Positions 1 to 6,615 are shown, numbered from the stretch's first letter. The stretch: DNA of 6,842 bases from Deltaproteobacteria bacterium RBG_16_54_18 (GCA_001797935.1 MGQT01000050.1:1-6842); one strand, 5' to 3'. The notes: generated by a model from the letters alone, not told the origin. Program-made: numbers and translations.

Positions 1-61
1 AAAACCGACGAAGAAGGATATATTGCTGGCGAAGGTTAAAAATGTCCTTGAAAAGAGATAA
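1..61 (+). CDS. C-terminal end of a probable response regulator receiver domain (partial)
   Basis: The window opens inside a reading frame whose first complete codon is at 2 and which stops with TAA at 59-61, giving 19 residues. They begin Lys-Pro and continue into a Leu/Val-rich amphipathic helix (DILLAKVKNVLEKR). CheY-like receiver domains end this way: the conserved Lys after strand 5, its cis-Pro, then helix 5. Nothing follows the helix, so this would be a receiver-only protein or one with the receiver at its C-terminus. The next gene starts 21 bases downstream, so co-transcription with the pilin-like pair is possible. Frame 1 also stays open to a stop at 37-39, but its short peptide has no recognisable motif. 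The identification rests on 19 residues only. Confidence 0.5.
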   Translation, partial: KPTKKDILLAKVKNVLEKR

Positions 62-82
62 GCATAAGAGGAAAATAGCAGC

Positions 83-598
83 ATGACTGGTGACCAAAAG
101 ATAAAAACCGTGTGCAAGGGGTGCGGGAAGAAGCTTAATGCCGACGACAAGGGTGCGGAATATTGCAGCAGGTGCATGATCGAACGGGCAGAAGAATATG
201 TCCCCGAGGCGCCGGAACGGCCGCCGATCAAACGGGAGAAGAGAGGCAAGGTGTGGCTGATAGTCCAGGTAGCGATTATCCTGGCCGGCGTTATCGTCAT
301 GGCGCTGCAGGCCCCTCGTCTTATTGCCGCCTTTAAAGAGGGGCAACCCCTGAGGCAGGGGACGTATGCTACCGATGCCCAGACAGATCAATGCATCGCA
401 AATCTCTGGCACATTGCCCGGCTTATCCAAGCAGGGAAGGTGCCGGGGAAAGAGACTGTCTGCCCCATTACTCAGAAACCGTATGAAATACGAAATATCG
501 GTGCGGATATTGTCGTCCGCTGCCCCAATCCCGAGATGCACGGATTCAAAGAACTCCGTGTAAGCAAAAGACGCCCTGTTCCTGAGGTCAGCAAATGA
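83..598 (+). CDS. Zinc-ribbon, single-pass membrane protein with a pilin-like Cys outer domain
   Basis: This 171-residue protein has three parts. Residues 11-31 form a short zinc ribbon with two Cys-X2-Cys knuckles (C11/C14 and C28/C31). A Pro/charged stretch ending in a basic KREKRGK leads to one hydrophobic helix at about 57-76. A domain of about 95 residues follows, and the basic residues before the helix place it outside the cytoplasm. That domain contains C104, then C127-P with Y134, then C147-P with H153-G. The CP..Y...CP..HG pattern is familiar from the globular heads of many ComGC/GspG-like pilins. There is no prepilin GFTLIE leader, so it is not processed like a pilin. The ATG at 83 has AAGAGG at 66-71 as a slightly distant ribosome site. 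The stop overlaps the next start by four bases (ATGA), implying translational coupling to the prepilin gene. A role as an assembly or anchoring partner of that pilin is inferred; no named family is recognised. Confidence 0.85.
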   Translation: MTGDQKIKTVCKGCGKKLNADDKGAEYCSRCMIERAEEYVPEAPERPPIKREKRGKVWLIVQVAIILAGVIVMALQAPRLIAAFKEGQPLRQGTYATDAQTDQCIANLWHIARLIQAGKVPGKETVCPITQKPYEIRNIGADIVVRCPNPEMHGFKELRVSKRRPVPEVSK

Positions 599-1431
599 GA
601 CGATGTGTACGAGGGAACAAGGGATTTACACTGATCGAGCTAATGTTGGTCGTTACCCTGGTCGGCGTCTTGGCCTCCATCGCTACCCCTTCGTATCTTA
701 ATTACGCCCAGCGGGCGCGCGCAACGCAGTGTCATGTGGACCGGGGTGAGGCGCAGAACGTCATTCGCCAGTATTACCAGGACCATCCTGATACCGAGAT
801 TACCAGCCTCCAACAATTGATTGATGCAGGCTACCTGCGCAGCGGATTCAATTGTCCCTTGGGAGGGGAGTATGTCCTGATTCCGGCAAAGACCGCGGGT
901 TCTCCATACCCGATCATTGCCTGCTCGCTCCATTATGTGCCGGAACTCATATCTGAACCTACACCAGTGCCCACACCGGCACCTACTCCTGTACCGACCC
1001 CAGTACCTGAACCTGCACCGATACCTACCCCTGCACCTACACCGAAGCCTACTCCTAAACCCCTCACGAGTCTGGGATCGAGCTTTGGAGAGATAAGCCA
1101 AGGCATGATCGACGCCATAGAAAATTACTATGAAAAAAATGGGAAGTATCCGCGGACGGGCGCAAAGAACCGATATACCGACATTGGGCTTGACCCTAAC
1201 GAGTGGAAAGATGCCGTAAACGGCATCATCTACACACCACAAGGAGATAAGATATCCATCAGCCCGGGAAGCGGCTACACCTTTTCCGTAACCCGTAGTA
1301 GCGGGAAACAACTGGCGGTCTCAGGGACTGGCAAAATTATATATTCAGCGACAACAAAGCAGTGGTATTCTCCCAGCATTAAAAAAGGCAATGAGGTTAA
1401 TATCGCGACCCTGCAGGTGAAACAAAAATAA
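595..1431 (+). CDS. Two-headed type IV prepilin / pseudopilin with Thr-Pro linker
   Basis: The 278-residue protein starts with a short basic leader and the class III prepilin signal KGFTLIEL. A prepilin peptidase would cut after G10 and methylate F11; E15 is the conserved assembly glutamate. The hydrophobic helix runs to about residue 31 and then becomes amphipathic. A first head (about 40-115) has C46, C87-P with GG and Y93, then C110 with H113. Residues 122-156 are a Pro-rich linker of PTPx-like units. A second globular domain (about 160-278) starts with a helix ending YYEKNGKYP, then has TDIGLDPNEW and a strand-rich region, resembling GspG-type heads; it has no second leader. GAGG at 584-587, seven bases before the ATG, supports this start. 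It is probably exported and assembled by a type IV pilus or type II secretion-like machine encoded elsewhere. Whether it is a major pilin, a minor pilin or a pseudopilin cannot be told from sequence. Confidence 0.9.
   Translation: MRRCVRGNKGFTLIELMLVVTLVGVLASIATPSYLNYAQRARATQCHVDRGEAQNVIRQYYQDHPDTEITSLQQLIDAGYLRSGFNCPLGGEYVLIPAKTAGSPYPIIACSLHYVPELISEPTPVPTPAPTPVPTPVPEPAPIPTPAPTPKPTPKPLTSLGSSFGEISQGMIDAIENYYEKNGKYPRTGAKNRYTDIGLDPNEWKDAVNGIIYTPQGDKISISPGSGYTFSVTRSSGKQLAVSGTGKIIYSATTKQWYSPSIKKGNEVNIATLQVKQK
958..1062 (+). repeat. Thr-Pro-x-Pro linker repeat inside the prepilin gene
   Basis: Residues 122-156 of the prepilin consist of degenerate PTPV, PTPA, PEPA, PIPT and PKPT units in which almost every second residue is proline. 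The underlying DNA has a loose 12-base periodicity, but the Pro and Thr codons vary freely (cct, ccc, cca, ccg; aca, acc, act). The repeat therefore appears conserved as protein, not as a recent DNA duplication. Such stretches form stiff, extended spacers, here between the two globular domains. Length change by slippage or recombination is possible. Confidence 0.9.
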
Positions 1432-1559
1432 GAGGTCCCCAAAATGGTATCTTTACAGTCCAGATAAAGAGTTTCTCTCGTCAAGTTCCGTCCTATAAAC
1501 GTAATAAAGAAAAATCTATAATTGGCTTTAAGTTTTCTCTAACATAATCTCTTTTCTCA

Positions 1560-1589
1560 TTGAATTTCCCCACCGCACCACGATATAAT
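1560..1589 (+). promoter_or_regulatory. Sigma70-type promoter for the radical SAM gene
   Basis: A TTGAAT -35-like hexamer at 1560-1565 (four of six matches) and a perfect TATAAT at 1584-1589 are separated by 18 bases. Transcription would start near 1596, leaving a leader of about 27 bases before the ATG at 1623. This also argues against a TTG start at 1560, which would lie inside the promoter. A second, weaker pair (TTGGCT at 1522-1527, CATAAT at 1543-1548, spacing 15) lies just upstream. Confidence 0.6.
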
Positions 1590-1622
1590 AACCGATCAAC
1601 TTTTTTAGAGATTAAGCCGATT

Positions 1623-2969
1623 ATGAAAATTCTCCTCATATCACCGGAGCGGGAAAGGAAAAAAGAAGAGGCATTTCTCTTTCGCCTCGGCTTTCTCAAT
1701 CTCCCCACCGTGGCCGCGGTGACACCTGCGGATTGCGACGTGCGGATCGTGGACGAGGCATATGAGAAGATAAATTTCGAGGAAAAGGCCGACCTTGTCG
1801 GGATAACGGCCCAAACGCCGGTGGCACCCCGGGCCTACCAAATCGCAAGGGAATTCCGCCGGCGGGGGGTGCCGGTGGTGATGGGGGGGGTGCACGCCAG
1901 CGTGCTCCCGGATGAGGCCTTAAGTCATGTGGATGCGGTCGTGATCGGAGAGGCCGAGACTACTTGGCCCCGGCTTCTGGCGGACTTCCGTCACGGCAGA
2001 TTACAGAAGATATACCGATCCAATGGCTGGGTGCCGGGAGATGCTATCCCCTCTCCCCGACGAGAACTCTTGAACCACCGCCTCTATTTGCCCCTGAAAC
2101 TCTTGGAGACGACCCGCGGTTGCCCCCATCGGTGCGATTTTTGCCAGGTCTCGCGCTTCTTCGGCAACCGCTACCGGACCCGCCCCCTGCGTGAGATTGC
2201 CCGGGAACTCGATGCCATGTTCGGGGCGGGACCGGTCATGCCCCCCTGGGCGAGACAAGTACTCTCTATTATCAGTAAAGACCTCCCCTATTTTTTAAAG
2301 CGGAGACTCTTGTACATCATTGATAACAACGTGGTCTCGAATAAAAAATTTACGATTGAACTCCTCTCCTTGATTTCTGGTTACGACCTCCTGTGGTGGG
2401 GGCATGCGCCGATTTCCATTGCCCGCGACAATAAGCTCCTCAAGCTTTTTGCCAAAAGCGGCTGCATTGCCGTCAATATCGGGTTTGAATCCCTGTCGCC
2501 GACTAATCTCAAGCAGATGAAGAAGGGTTTTAACAAACCAGCACAGTATAGCGAGGCGATCAAGCGGATCCACGGGTATGGTATAGGGATCATGGGTACC
2601 TTTATCGTGGGGCTGGATGACGACGATGCCGGCGTCTTTCAGAGGACTATTGACTTCATCATGGAGAACCGGCTCGATTGGGCCCTCGCCTTTATCATGA
2701 CCCCCTACCCCGGCACCGAATCCTTTGAGCGAATGGAACGGACAGGGAGGATCCTACACCGGGATTGGGAACGCTACGACTCCCTCAACGCCGTCTATCA
2801 ACCCCTGCTGATGAGCGCAGGAGAGCTGGAGCACGGCATGCACCGGATATGGAAAGAGATCTTTTCGGTGAGATCGATTTTTCGCCGGATCATGCGGGCC
2901 CCGCGCATCCACCCTCTTTTTTATCTCCCCATGAACTGGGGTTTCCATCGTCTGACCAAGAACTGGTAG
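1623..2969 (+). CDS. B12-binding-domain radical SAM protein, substrate unknown
   Basis: The 448-residue protein has an N-terminal cobalamin-binding-like Rossmann domain (about 1-135), beginning MKILLISP and including GGVHAS at 88-93 and the VIGEAE segment. It lacks the DxHxxG cobalt-ligating motif, as is common in this radical SAM class. The radical SAM core follows, with the [4Fe-4S] cysteines C167, C171 and C174 (CPHRCDFC), then FFGNRYRTRP, an IDNN strand at 233-236, WWGHAPIS, GFESL, the FIVGLDDDD strand and TPYPGT. The overall pattern is that of the large HpnP/HpnJ/BchE-like group, which methylates or rearranges unactivated carbons in lipids, tetrapyrroles and natural products. Residues of about 203-227 look like an extra segment, with an amphipathic ISKDLPYFLKRR part, between the core's usual elements. 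The ATG at 1623 is chosen because the family starts MKILLI and because the promoter lies just upstream; the ribosome site is weak (AGAG, 1607-1610). No pathway partner is adjacent, so the substrate cannot be named. Confidence 0.9.
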   Translation: MKILLISPERERKKEEAFLFRLGFLNLPTVAAVTPADCDVRIVDEAYEKINFEEKADLVGITAQTPVAPRAYQIAREFRRRGVPVVMGGVHASVLPDEALSHVDAVVIGEAETTWPRLLADFRHGRLQKIYRSNGWVPGDAIPSPRRELLNHRLYLPLKLLETTRGCPHRCDFCQVSRFFGNRYRTRPLREIARELDAMFGAGPVMPPWARQVLSIISKDLPYFLKRRLLYIIDNNVVSNKKFTIELLSLISGYDLLWWGHAPISIARDNKLLKLFAKSGCIAVNIGFESLSPTNLKQMKKGFNKPAQYSEAIKRIHGYGIGIMGTFIVGLDDDDAGVFQRTIDFIMENRLDWALAFIMTPYPGTESFERMERTGRILHRDWERYDSLNAVYQPLLMSAGELEHGMHRIWKEIFSVRSIFRRIMRAPRIHPLFYLPMNWGFHRLTKNW

Positions 2970-3005
2970 CCTCACTGTATAAACCTGTGTTAAGATAACA
3001 TCATA

Positions 3006-3034
3006 TCCTCCGTCTCCCTGCGGGACACGGAGGG
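3006..3034 (+). other. Strong RNA hairpin upstream of ccsB
   Basis: CCTCCGT (3007-3013) pairs with ACGGAGG (3027-3033). After a single C-C mismatch, TCCC or its extension TCCC/GGGA (3015-3018 with 3022-3025) continues the stem to a TGC triloop. This gives 11 Watson-Crick pairs plus a possible T-G pair at the base. The bases that follow are GAAAATACG, so there is no U-tract and it is not a canonical intrinsic terminator in either direction. It lies 36 bases after the radical SAM stop and 19 bases before the ccsB GTG. It could protect the 3' end of the upstream transcript or structure the ccsB leader. It contains a GGAGG that would be hidden when folded, but that site is too far from the start to be the ribosome site. 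Confidence 0.6.
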
Positions 3035-3053
3035 AAAATACGAAAGGGTTGCG

Positions 3054-3884
3054 GTGATAAACGTTCTGTTTTTTGAGATTACGGTGGGCCTGTACGCCGG
3101 CGGCACCCTGGCCTATCTCGGTTACCTGATCACCTCGTACCCGAAGGCTGCCTGGGTGGGGAGACTCCTGCTGGGGGGTGGCTTTATTGTTCACTGCGCC
3201 GCCCTGGTACTCAGATATATCGAGGCGGGCCATGTGCCGGTGACCAGCCTCCATGAATCCCTTTCATTCTTTGCCTGCCTCCTCGTAGGATCCTTTCTGC
3301 TGCTGCGCTTATACTATGCAGTTGAAATTATGGGGGCCTTTGTGGCGCCCTTTGCCCTGCTGCTCGTCATCTGGGCAGCGGTGTTGCCGAAAGAGATTAT
3401 CCCGCTCCCCGCGCTCCTCAAGAGTTGGTGGCTTCCCATCCATGTTACCTTTGCCTTTGTCGGAGAGGCCGTCTTCGCGCTCGCCTGCTGCGCCGGAGTG
3501 ATTTACCTCATACAGGAGCGACTCCTCAAGTCAAAGCGCGCGGCTGGTCTTTCCAGACGACTTCCCTCTTTGGAAGTACTCGATGAGATAAATTATCATG
3601 CCCTCACCATTGGGTTTCTCCTGCTCACTATAGGGATTGTTACTGGCGCGGCATGGGCCGAGCGCGCGTGGGGAGCATACTGGCGCTGGGACCCCAAACA
3701 AAACTGGTCGCTTGCAACCTGGCTCCTCTACGCGATCCTCCTGCACCAACGCTTGGCAATTAACTGGAGAGGAAAAAAGGCGGCCGTCATGGCTATTGTG
3801 GGTTTTGGGTCGGTGCTGTTTACCTTTTTGGGGGTCAACCTTTTACTGCACGGGCCACATACGTATGCAGAATGGTTGAGGTGA
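3054..3884 (+). CDS. ccsB: Cytochrome c biogenesis heme-handling protein CcsB/CcsA (ResC-type)
   Basis: The 276-residue polytopic inner-membrane protein belongs to the CcsA/ResC/CcmF heme-handling superfamily of system II cytochrome c maturation. The family presents heme at the outer face of the membrane for attachment to apocytochrome CXXCH motifs. About eight hydrophobic helices are visible (roughly 5-25, 38-53, 69-88, 92-112, 126-153, 182-204, 218-234 and 243-265). The tryptophan-rich WWD motif is at 206-218 (WGAYWRWDPKQNW). Candidate heme-ligand histidines are H130 in WLPIHV and H269 in the final GPHTYA; H67 sits in LHESL where relatives often have a different residue. Q216 replaces the Glu usual in WDPKE. 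The GTG at 3054 has GAAAGGG at 3042-3048 before it. hemA starts three bases after the stop, a common arrangement in deltaproteobacteria. A HemX-like role affecting HemA is an alternative, but the full WWD motif favours CcsB. A separate CcsA/ResB-type partner would be encoded elsewhere. Confidence 0.9.
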   Translation: MINVLFFEITVGLYAGGTLAYLGYLITSYPKAAWVGRLLLGGGFIVHCAALVLRYIEAGHVPVTSLHESLSFFACLLVGSFLLLRLYYAVEIMGAFVAPFALLLVIWAAVLPKEIIPLPALLKSWWLPIHVTFAFVGEAVFALACCAGVIYLIQERLLKSKRAAGLSRRLPSLEVLDEINYHALTIGFLLLTIGIVTGAAWAERAWGAYWRWDPKQNWSLATWLLYAILLHQRLAINWRGKKAAVMAIVGFGSVLFTFLGVNLLLHGPHTYAEWLR

Positions 3885-3887
3885 AGG

Positions 3888-5159
3888 GTGAAGGAGATCA
3901 TCCTCGTCGGGCTCAATTACCGCACTGCACCGGTGGAGATAAGAGAAAAAATTGCCTTCCCGGAGGAGACCCTCACACACTACCTGAAGGCGCTCAAGGG
4001 CCTCTCCAGCCTTACCGAAGGACTCATCCTCTCAACCTGCAACCGCGTAGAGATTTATGCGGCCACGGACACCCCCGAAGTGGGGGTTGAAGAGATCAAA
4101 GGGTTTCTTTCCGTTCAACATCAACTCCCGTTGCCGGCATTCGAGGAAACCCTCTACGTGCTCAAGGGGGAGGAATTGGTGCGGCATTGTTTCCGAGTTG
4201 CCTCAAGCCTCGACTCCATGGTGGTGGGAGAGCCGCAAATTTTGGGCCAGATCAAAGAAGCCTATCGGATGGCCCATGCCACCAAGGCTACCAGTACCCT
4301 GTTGAACAAACTCCTGCCGAGGGCCTTTTCCGTTGCCAAGAGGGTGCGGACAGAGACCAGCATCGGTAACCGGGCGGTTTCGGTGAGTTTTGTCGCCGTA
4401 GAGCTGGCAAAGCGGATCTTCGCGCATCTCGAGGGACGGGAGGTTTTGATCATCGGTGCTGGTGAGATGTGTGAGCTTGCCGCGCAATACTTGGTACGCG
4501 AGGGGGTGAGCACAATTCTCGTCAGCAACCGGACGTGGGAGCGCGCGGTAGCGTTGGCGGAGCGATTCAAGGGGGAAGCCATACCCTTCTCCGAGCTGGG
4601 CCGTGCCCTGCTGCGGGCCGATATCGTCATCACTTCGACCGATGCACCGAATTTCGTCATCAACAAGGACATGGTTGTCGACATACTTAAACGGCGGAAA
4701 AATCATCCTCTTTTTTTCATCGATATCGCAGTACCGAGGGATGTTGATCCGCAGGTAAACAGCATTGATAATATTTACCTCTATGATATTGATGATCTGC
4801 AGGAGGTGGCGGCGGCAAATATCAAAGGGCGTCAACAGGAGGCCTCGCGGGCAGAGGGGATTGTTGCGGCAGCCGTCGAGCAGTTTTGTCGCTGGTATCA
4901 ATCCCTTGAGGTGATTCCGACCATCATTGCATTGAAAGAGAAGATGGAGCGGATCAGGCAAAAAGAAGTTGACAAGATGTTGGTGTCGTTTCCCAACCTC
5001 TCGGCACGGGAACGGCAGGCCATGGAAGACCTCTCCAAGACGATTGTCAATAAGATCCTCCACAATCCCATCACCCTCCTTAAGAAGGCAAACGAAAATG
5101 CCGATGGAGAGCCGTACGTAGATACGGTAAAGAAACTTTTTTCCGTGGAAACGGAGTAA
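3888..5159 (+). CDS. hemA: Glutamyl-tRNA reductase
   Basis: This cytoplasmic enzyme reduces glutamyl-tRNA(Glu) with NADPH to glutamate-1-semialdehyde, the committed step of the C5 pathway to heme and other tetrapyrroles. The 423-residue length is normal and the frame is intact. The catalytic domain has GLNYRTAPVEIRE at 8-20 and STCNRVEIYA with nucleophile C51. The substrate-recognition block SLDSMVVGEPQILGQ includes S110, E115 and Q117; position 107 is Ser where many relatives have Gly. The NADPH domain has GAGEM at 190-194 and SNRTWERA. LYDIDDLQEVA leads into the C-terminal helical dimerisation domain. The GTG at 3888 matches the family's N-terminus, and GAGG at 3878-3881, inside the end of ccsB, is a good ribosome site, so translation is probably coupled. 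Position 11 is Tyr instead of the His seen in E. coli, a known variant in other lineages. hemC, often next, is absent here. Confidence 0.97.
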   Translation: MKEIILVGLNYRTAPVEIREKIAFPEETLTHYLKALKGLSSLTEGLILSTCNRVEIYAATDTPEVGVEEIKGFLSVQHQLPLPAFEETLYVLKGEELVRHCFRVASSLDSMVVGEPQILGQIKEAYRMAHATKATSTLLNKLLPRAFSVAKRVRTETSIGNRAVSVSFVAVELAKRIFAHLEGREVLIIGAGEMCELAAQYLVREGVSTILVSNRTWERAVALAERFKGEAIPFSELGRALLRADIVITSTDAPNFVINKDMVVDILKRRKNHPLFFIDIAVPRDVDPQVNSIDNIYLYDIDDLQEVAAANIKGRQQEASRAEGIVAAAVEQFCRWYQSLEVIPTIIALKEKMERIRQKEVDKMLVSFPNLSARERQAMEDLSKTIVNKILHNPITLLKKANENADGEPYVDTVKKLFSVETE

Positions 5160-5163
5160 CACG

Positions 5164-6615
5164 ATGAGTATGCATATGCCTTTTTCTTTCAGGACCATAG
5201 TAACGATCGTAACGCTCTGCCTTTTTGTCCTGCCAACCACAGGAGTTGCCTCCATGACCGTTCAAGAAGAACGGGAGATGGGAGATAAACTGGCTCTTGA
5301 GATACAGCGAAAAGTAGATATGATCAACGATCCCCTTATCAAGGGATATGTGGATGAGGTTGGCAAACGGCTCGTGGTGGCGGCGCAGGATGGTCGCTTT
5401 CACTATCACTTTTATGTAGTTAAAGAGCAGGAGCCCAACGCCTTTGCCATCCCCGGCGGACATATTTTCGTTACGAGCGGTCTGATCCGGCTAGTAGATA
5501 ATGAGGATGAATTGGCCGGGGTCATCGCTCATGAGATCGCCCATGGTGTACTACGGCATATCGACAAAGCTATGGACAGGGCCAAGCGCCTTTCCCTTGC
5601 CACCTTGGCGGCCATCATTGCCGGGGCTTTTCTTACCAAAGATCCAAGAGCCGCTGCTACCCTGACCACCGGTGCCATGGCCATGGCACAAGCCTTGATG
5701 CTTAAATATACGAGAGAAAATGAGGTCGAGGCGGATCAGAAGGGAATCACATACCTCACGGAGGCAGGTTACGACACGAACGGGATGGCAAGCTTTCTTA
5801 AGAAGATCTATCGCTGGCAGCGGTTTACCTCCCCAGAAATCCCTGTCTATCTCTCCACTCATCCAGGGGTTGATGAGCGGATCGCGTACCTTTCAGACAC
5901 CTTTGCAGCTAGCAGGCAGTCTCACTCCTCGTCTCCCCTGATAAGCGGAGATTTAAAAAAGATCCAGATACAGATATTTCTTAAGGAGAAGGGGGGGGCA
6001 GAGGGAATTAACTATTTTTCTTCTCTGCTTCGTGAACGGCCGGGAGATGTAAACGACCTCTATGGTCTGGGGAGTTCTTATGTCTTGTTGGAGAGACCAC
6101 GTGAAGCCGTGTCCGCTTTATCGGAGGCTTTAAAGTCCTCCGTCAATGATGGATATGTTCTGCGCGAGCTTGGCATAGCCTATTTCCAGGCAAAAGAAAT
6201 AGATAAGTCTATTCCCATTCTGCGGGATGCCCTGCGTTTTTTTCCTCACGACACCACGATGCTCTATTACTTGGCACAAGGGAATCAGGAACAGGGGAGA
6301 TGGGATGACGCGCTTTCTTTTTATCAACGAGTATTGGCATTGGACGCAGGACGGGTAGAACTCTACTACAACCTGGGGGTAGTCTATGATAAAAAGGGGC
6401 TCTTAGGACAGTCGCATGAGAATTTCGGCCTTTATTTTAAAGAAAAGGGACAACAGGAAACCGCCCTTTTCCACTTTAAAAAGGCCTTAGAGTATACCCA
6501 GGACTGGAGAAAAAAAAGAGAATTGGAAAGATTAATAAAGGAATATGGGGGTAAAGAAGGACGAGATAAAGTATCTTATACCCCCCATTCCTCATTAACC
6601 CCTGATTTTTACTGA
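5164..6615 (+). CDS. Exported M48 zinc metalloprotease with TPR repeats (BepA/YfgC-like)
   Basis: The 483-residue protein begins with a signal peptide whose hydrophobic core is at about 11-24; cleavage is likely after A29 (GVA), and no lipobox is seen. The mature part starts with the EEREMG segment typical of this M48 branch. The protease domain has NAFAIPGGHIFVTSGLI at 92-108 and the zinc motif HEIAH, with ligands H123 and H127 and catalytic E124. The third ligand is E187 in NEVEAD, and H233 in STHP matches the fourth, regulatory histidine described for E. coli BepA. Residues of about 297-445 form four TPR-like helical pairs, likely for client or partner binding. In the periplasm, relatives degrade or help assemble outer-membrane proteins such as LptD; that role is inferred here. 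It starts four bases after hemA with GGAG at 5153-5156, so it belongs to the ccsB-hemA unit. An eight-G run at 5991-5998 codes for Gly-Gly between the two domains. Confidence 0.93.
   Translation: MSMHMPFSFRTIVTIVTLCLFVLPTTGVASMTVQEEREMGDKLALEIQRKVDMINDPLIKGYVDEVGKRLVVAAQDGRFHYHFYVVKEQEPNAFAIPGGHIFVTSGLIRLVDNEDELAGVIAHEIAHGVLRHIDKAMDRAKRLSLATLAAIIAGAFLTKDPRAAATLTTGAMAMAQALMLKYTRENEVEADQKGITYLTEAGYDTNGMASFLKKIYRWQRFTSPEIPVYLSTHPGVDERIAYLSDTFAASRQSHSSSPLISGDLKKIQIQIFLKEKGGAEGINYFSSLLRERPGDVNDLYGLGSSYVLLERPREAVSALSEALKSSVNDGYVLRELGIAYFQAKEIDKSIPILRDALRFFPHDTTMLYYLAQGNQEQGRWDDALSFYQRVLALDAGRVELYYNLGVVYDKKGLLGQSHENFGLYFKEKGQQETALFHFKKALEYTQDWRKKRELERLIKEYGGKEGRDKVSYTPHSSLTPDFY
6547..6585 (+). other. 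Possible stem-loop across the end of the M48 gene
   Basis: GGGGGTA (6547-6553) can pair with TACCCCC (6579-6585). Inside it, AGATA (6564-6568) pairs with TATCT (6572-6576) around an AAG loop, with a bulge of about ten bases on the 5' side. The structure lies within the last 25 codons of the protease gene. A T5 run appears only at 6606-6610, 20 bases after the stem, so it is not a standard intrinsic terminator. It may be a transcript-end structure or chance. Confidence 0.3.

Noticed and set aside
640..1311. A 223-codon minus-strand frame rich in Arg and Cys opposite the prepilin gene.
   Set aside because: Its low-complexity Arg/Cys/Tyr stretch is just the reverse reading of the Thr-Pro repeat; no start site or motif supports it.
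1449..1475. A short TCTTTA...TAAAGA inverted repeat after the prepilin gene as a terminator.
   Set aside because: The stem is only six A/T-rich pairs around a nine-base loop, and no T-run follows, so it would be too weak to terminate transcription.
1560..1622. A TTG start at 1560 that would add 21 residues to the radical SAM protein.
   Set aside because: The added residues have no family match, and the stretch contains a TATAAT promoter element. The ATG at 1623 gives the family's typical MKILLI start.
4071..4087. A perfect ACCCCC/GGGGGT hairpin with a five-base loop inside hemA.
   Set aside because: It lies in codons 62-67 of a conserved gene, with no T-run and no nearby start. It is short enough to arise by chance from Pro/Glu/Val/Gly codons.
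4203..5255. A 350-codon open frame on the minus strand across hemA and the start of the protease gene.
   Set aside because: It lies opposite a clear glutamyl-tRNA reductase, has no recognisable domain and spans a gene junction, as expected of an antisense shadow.
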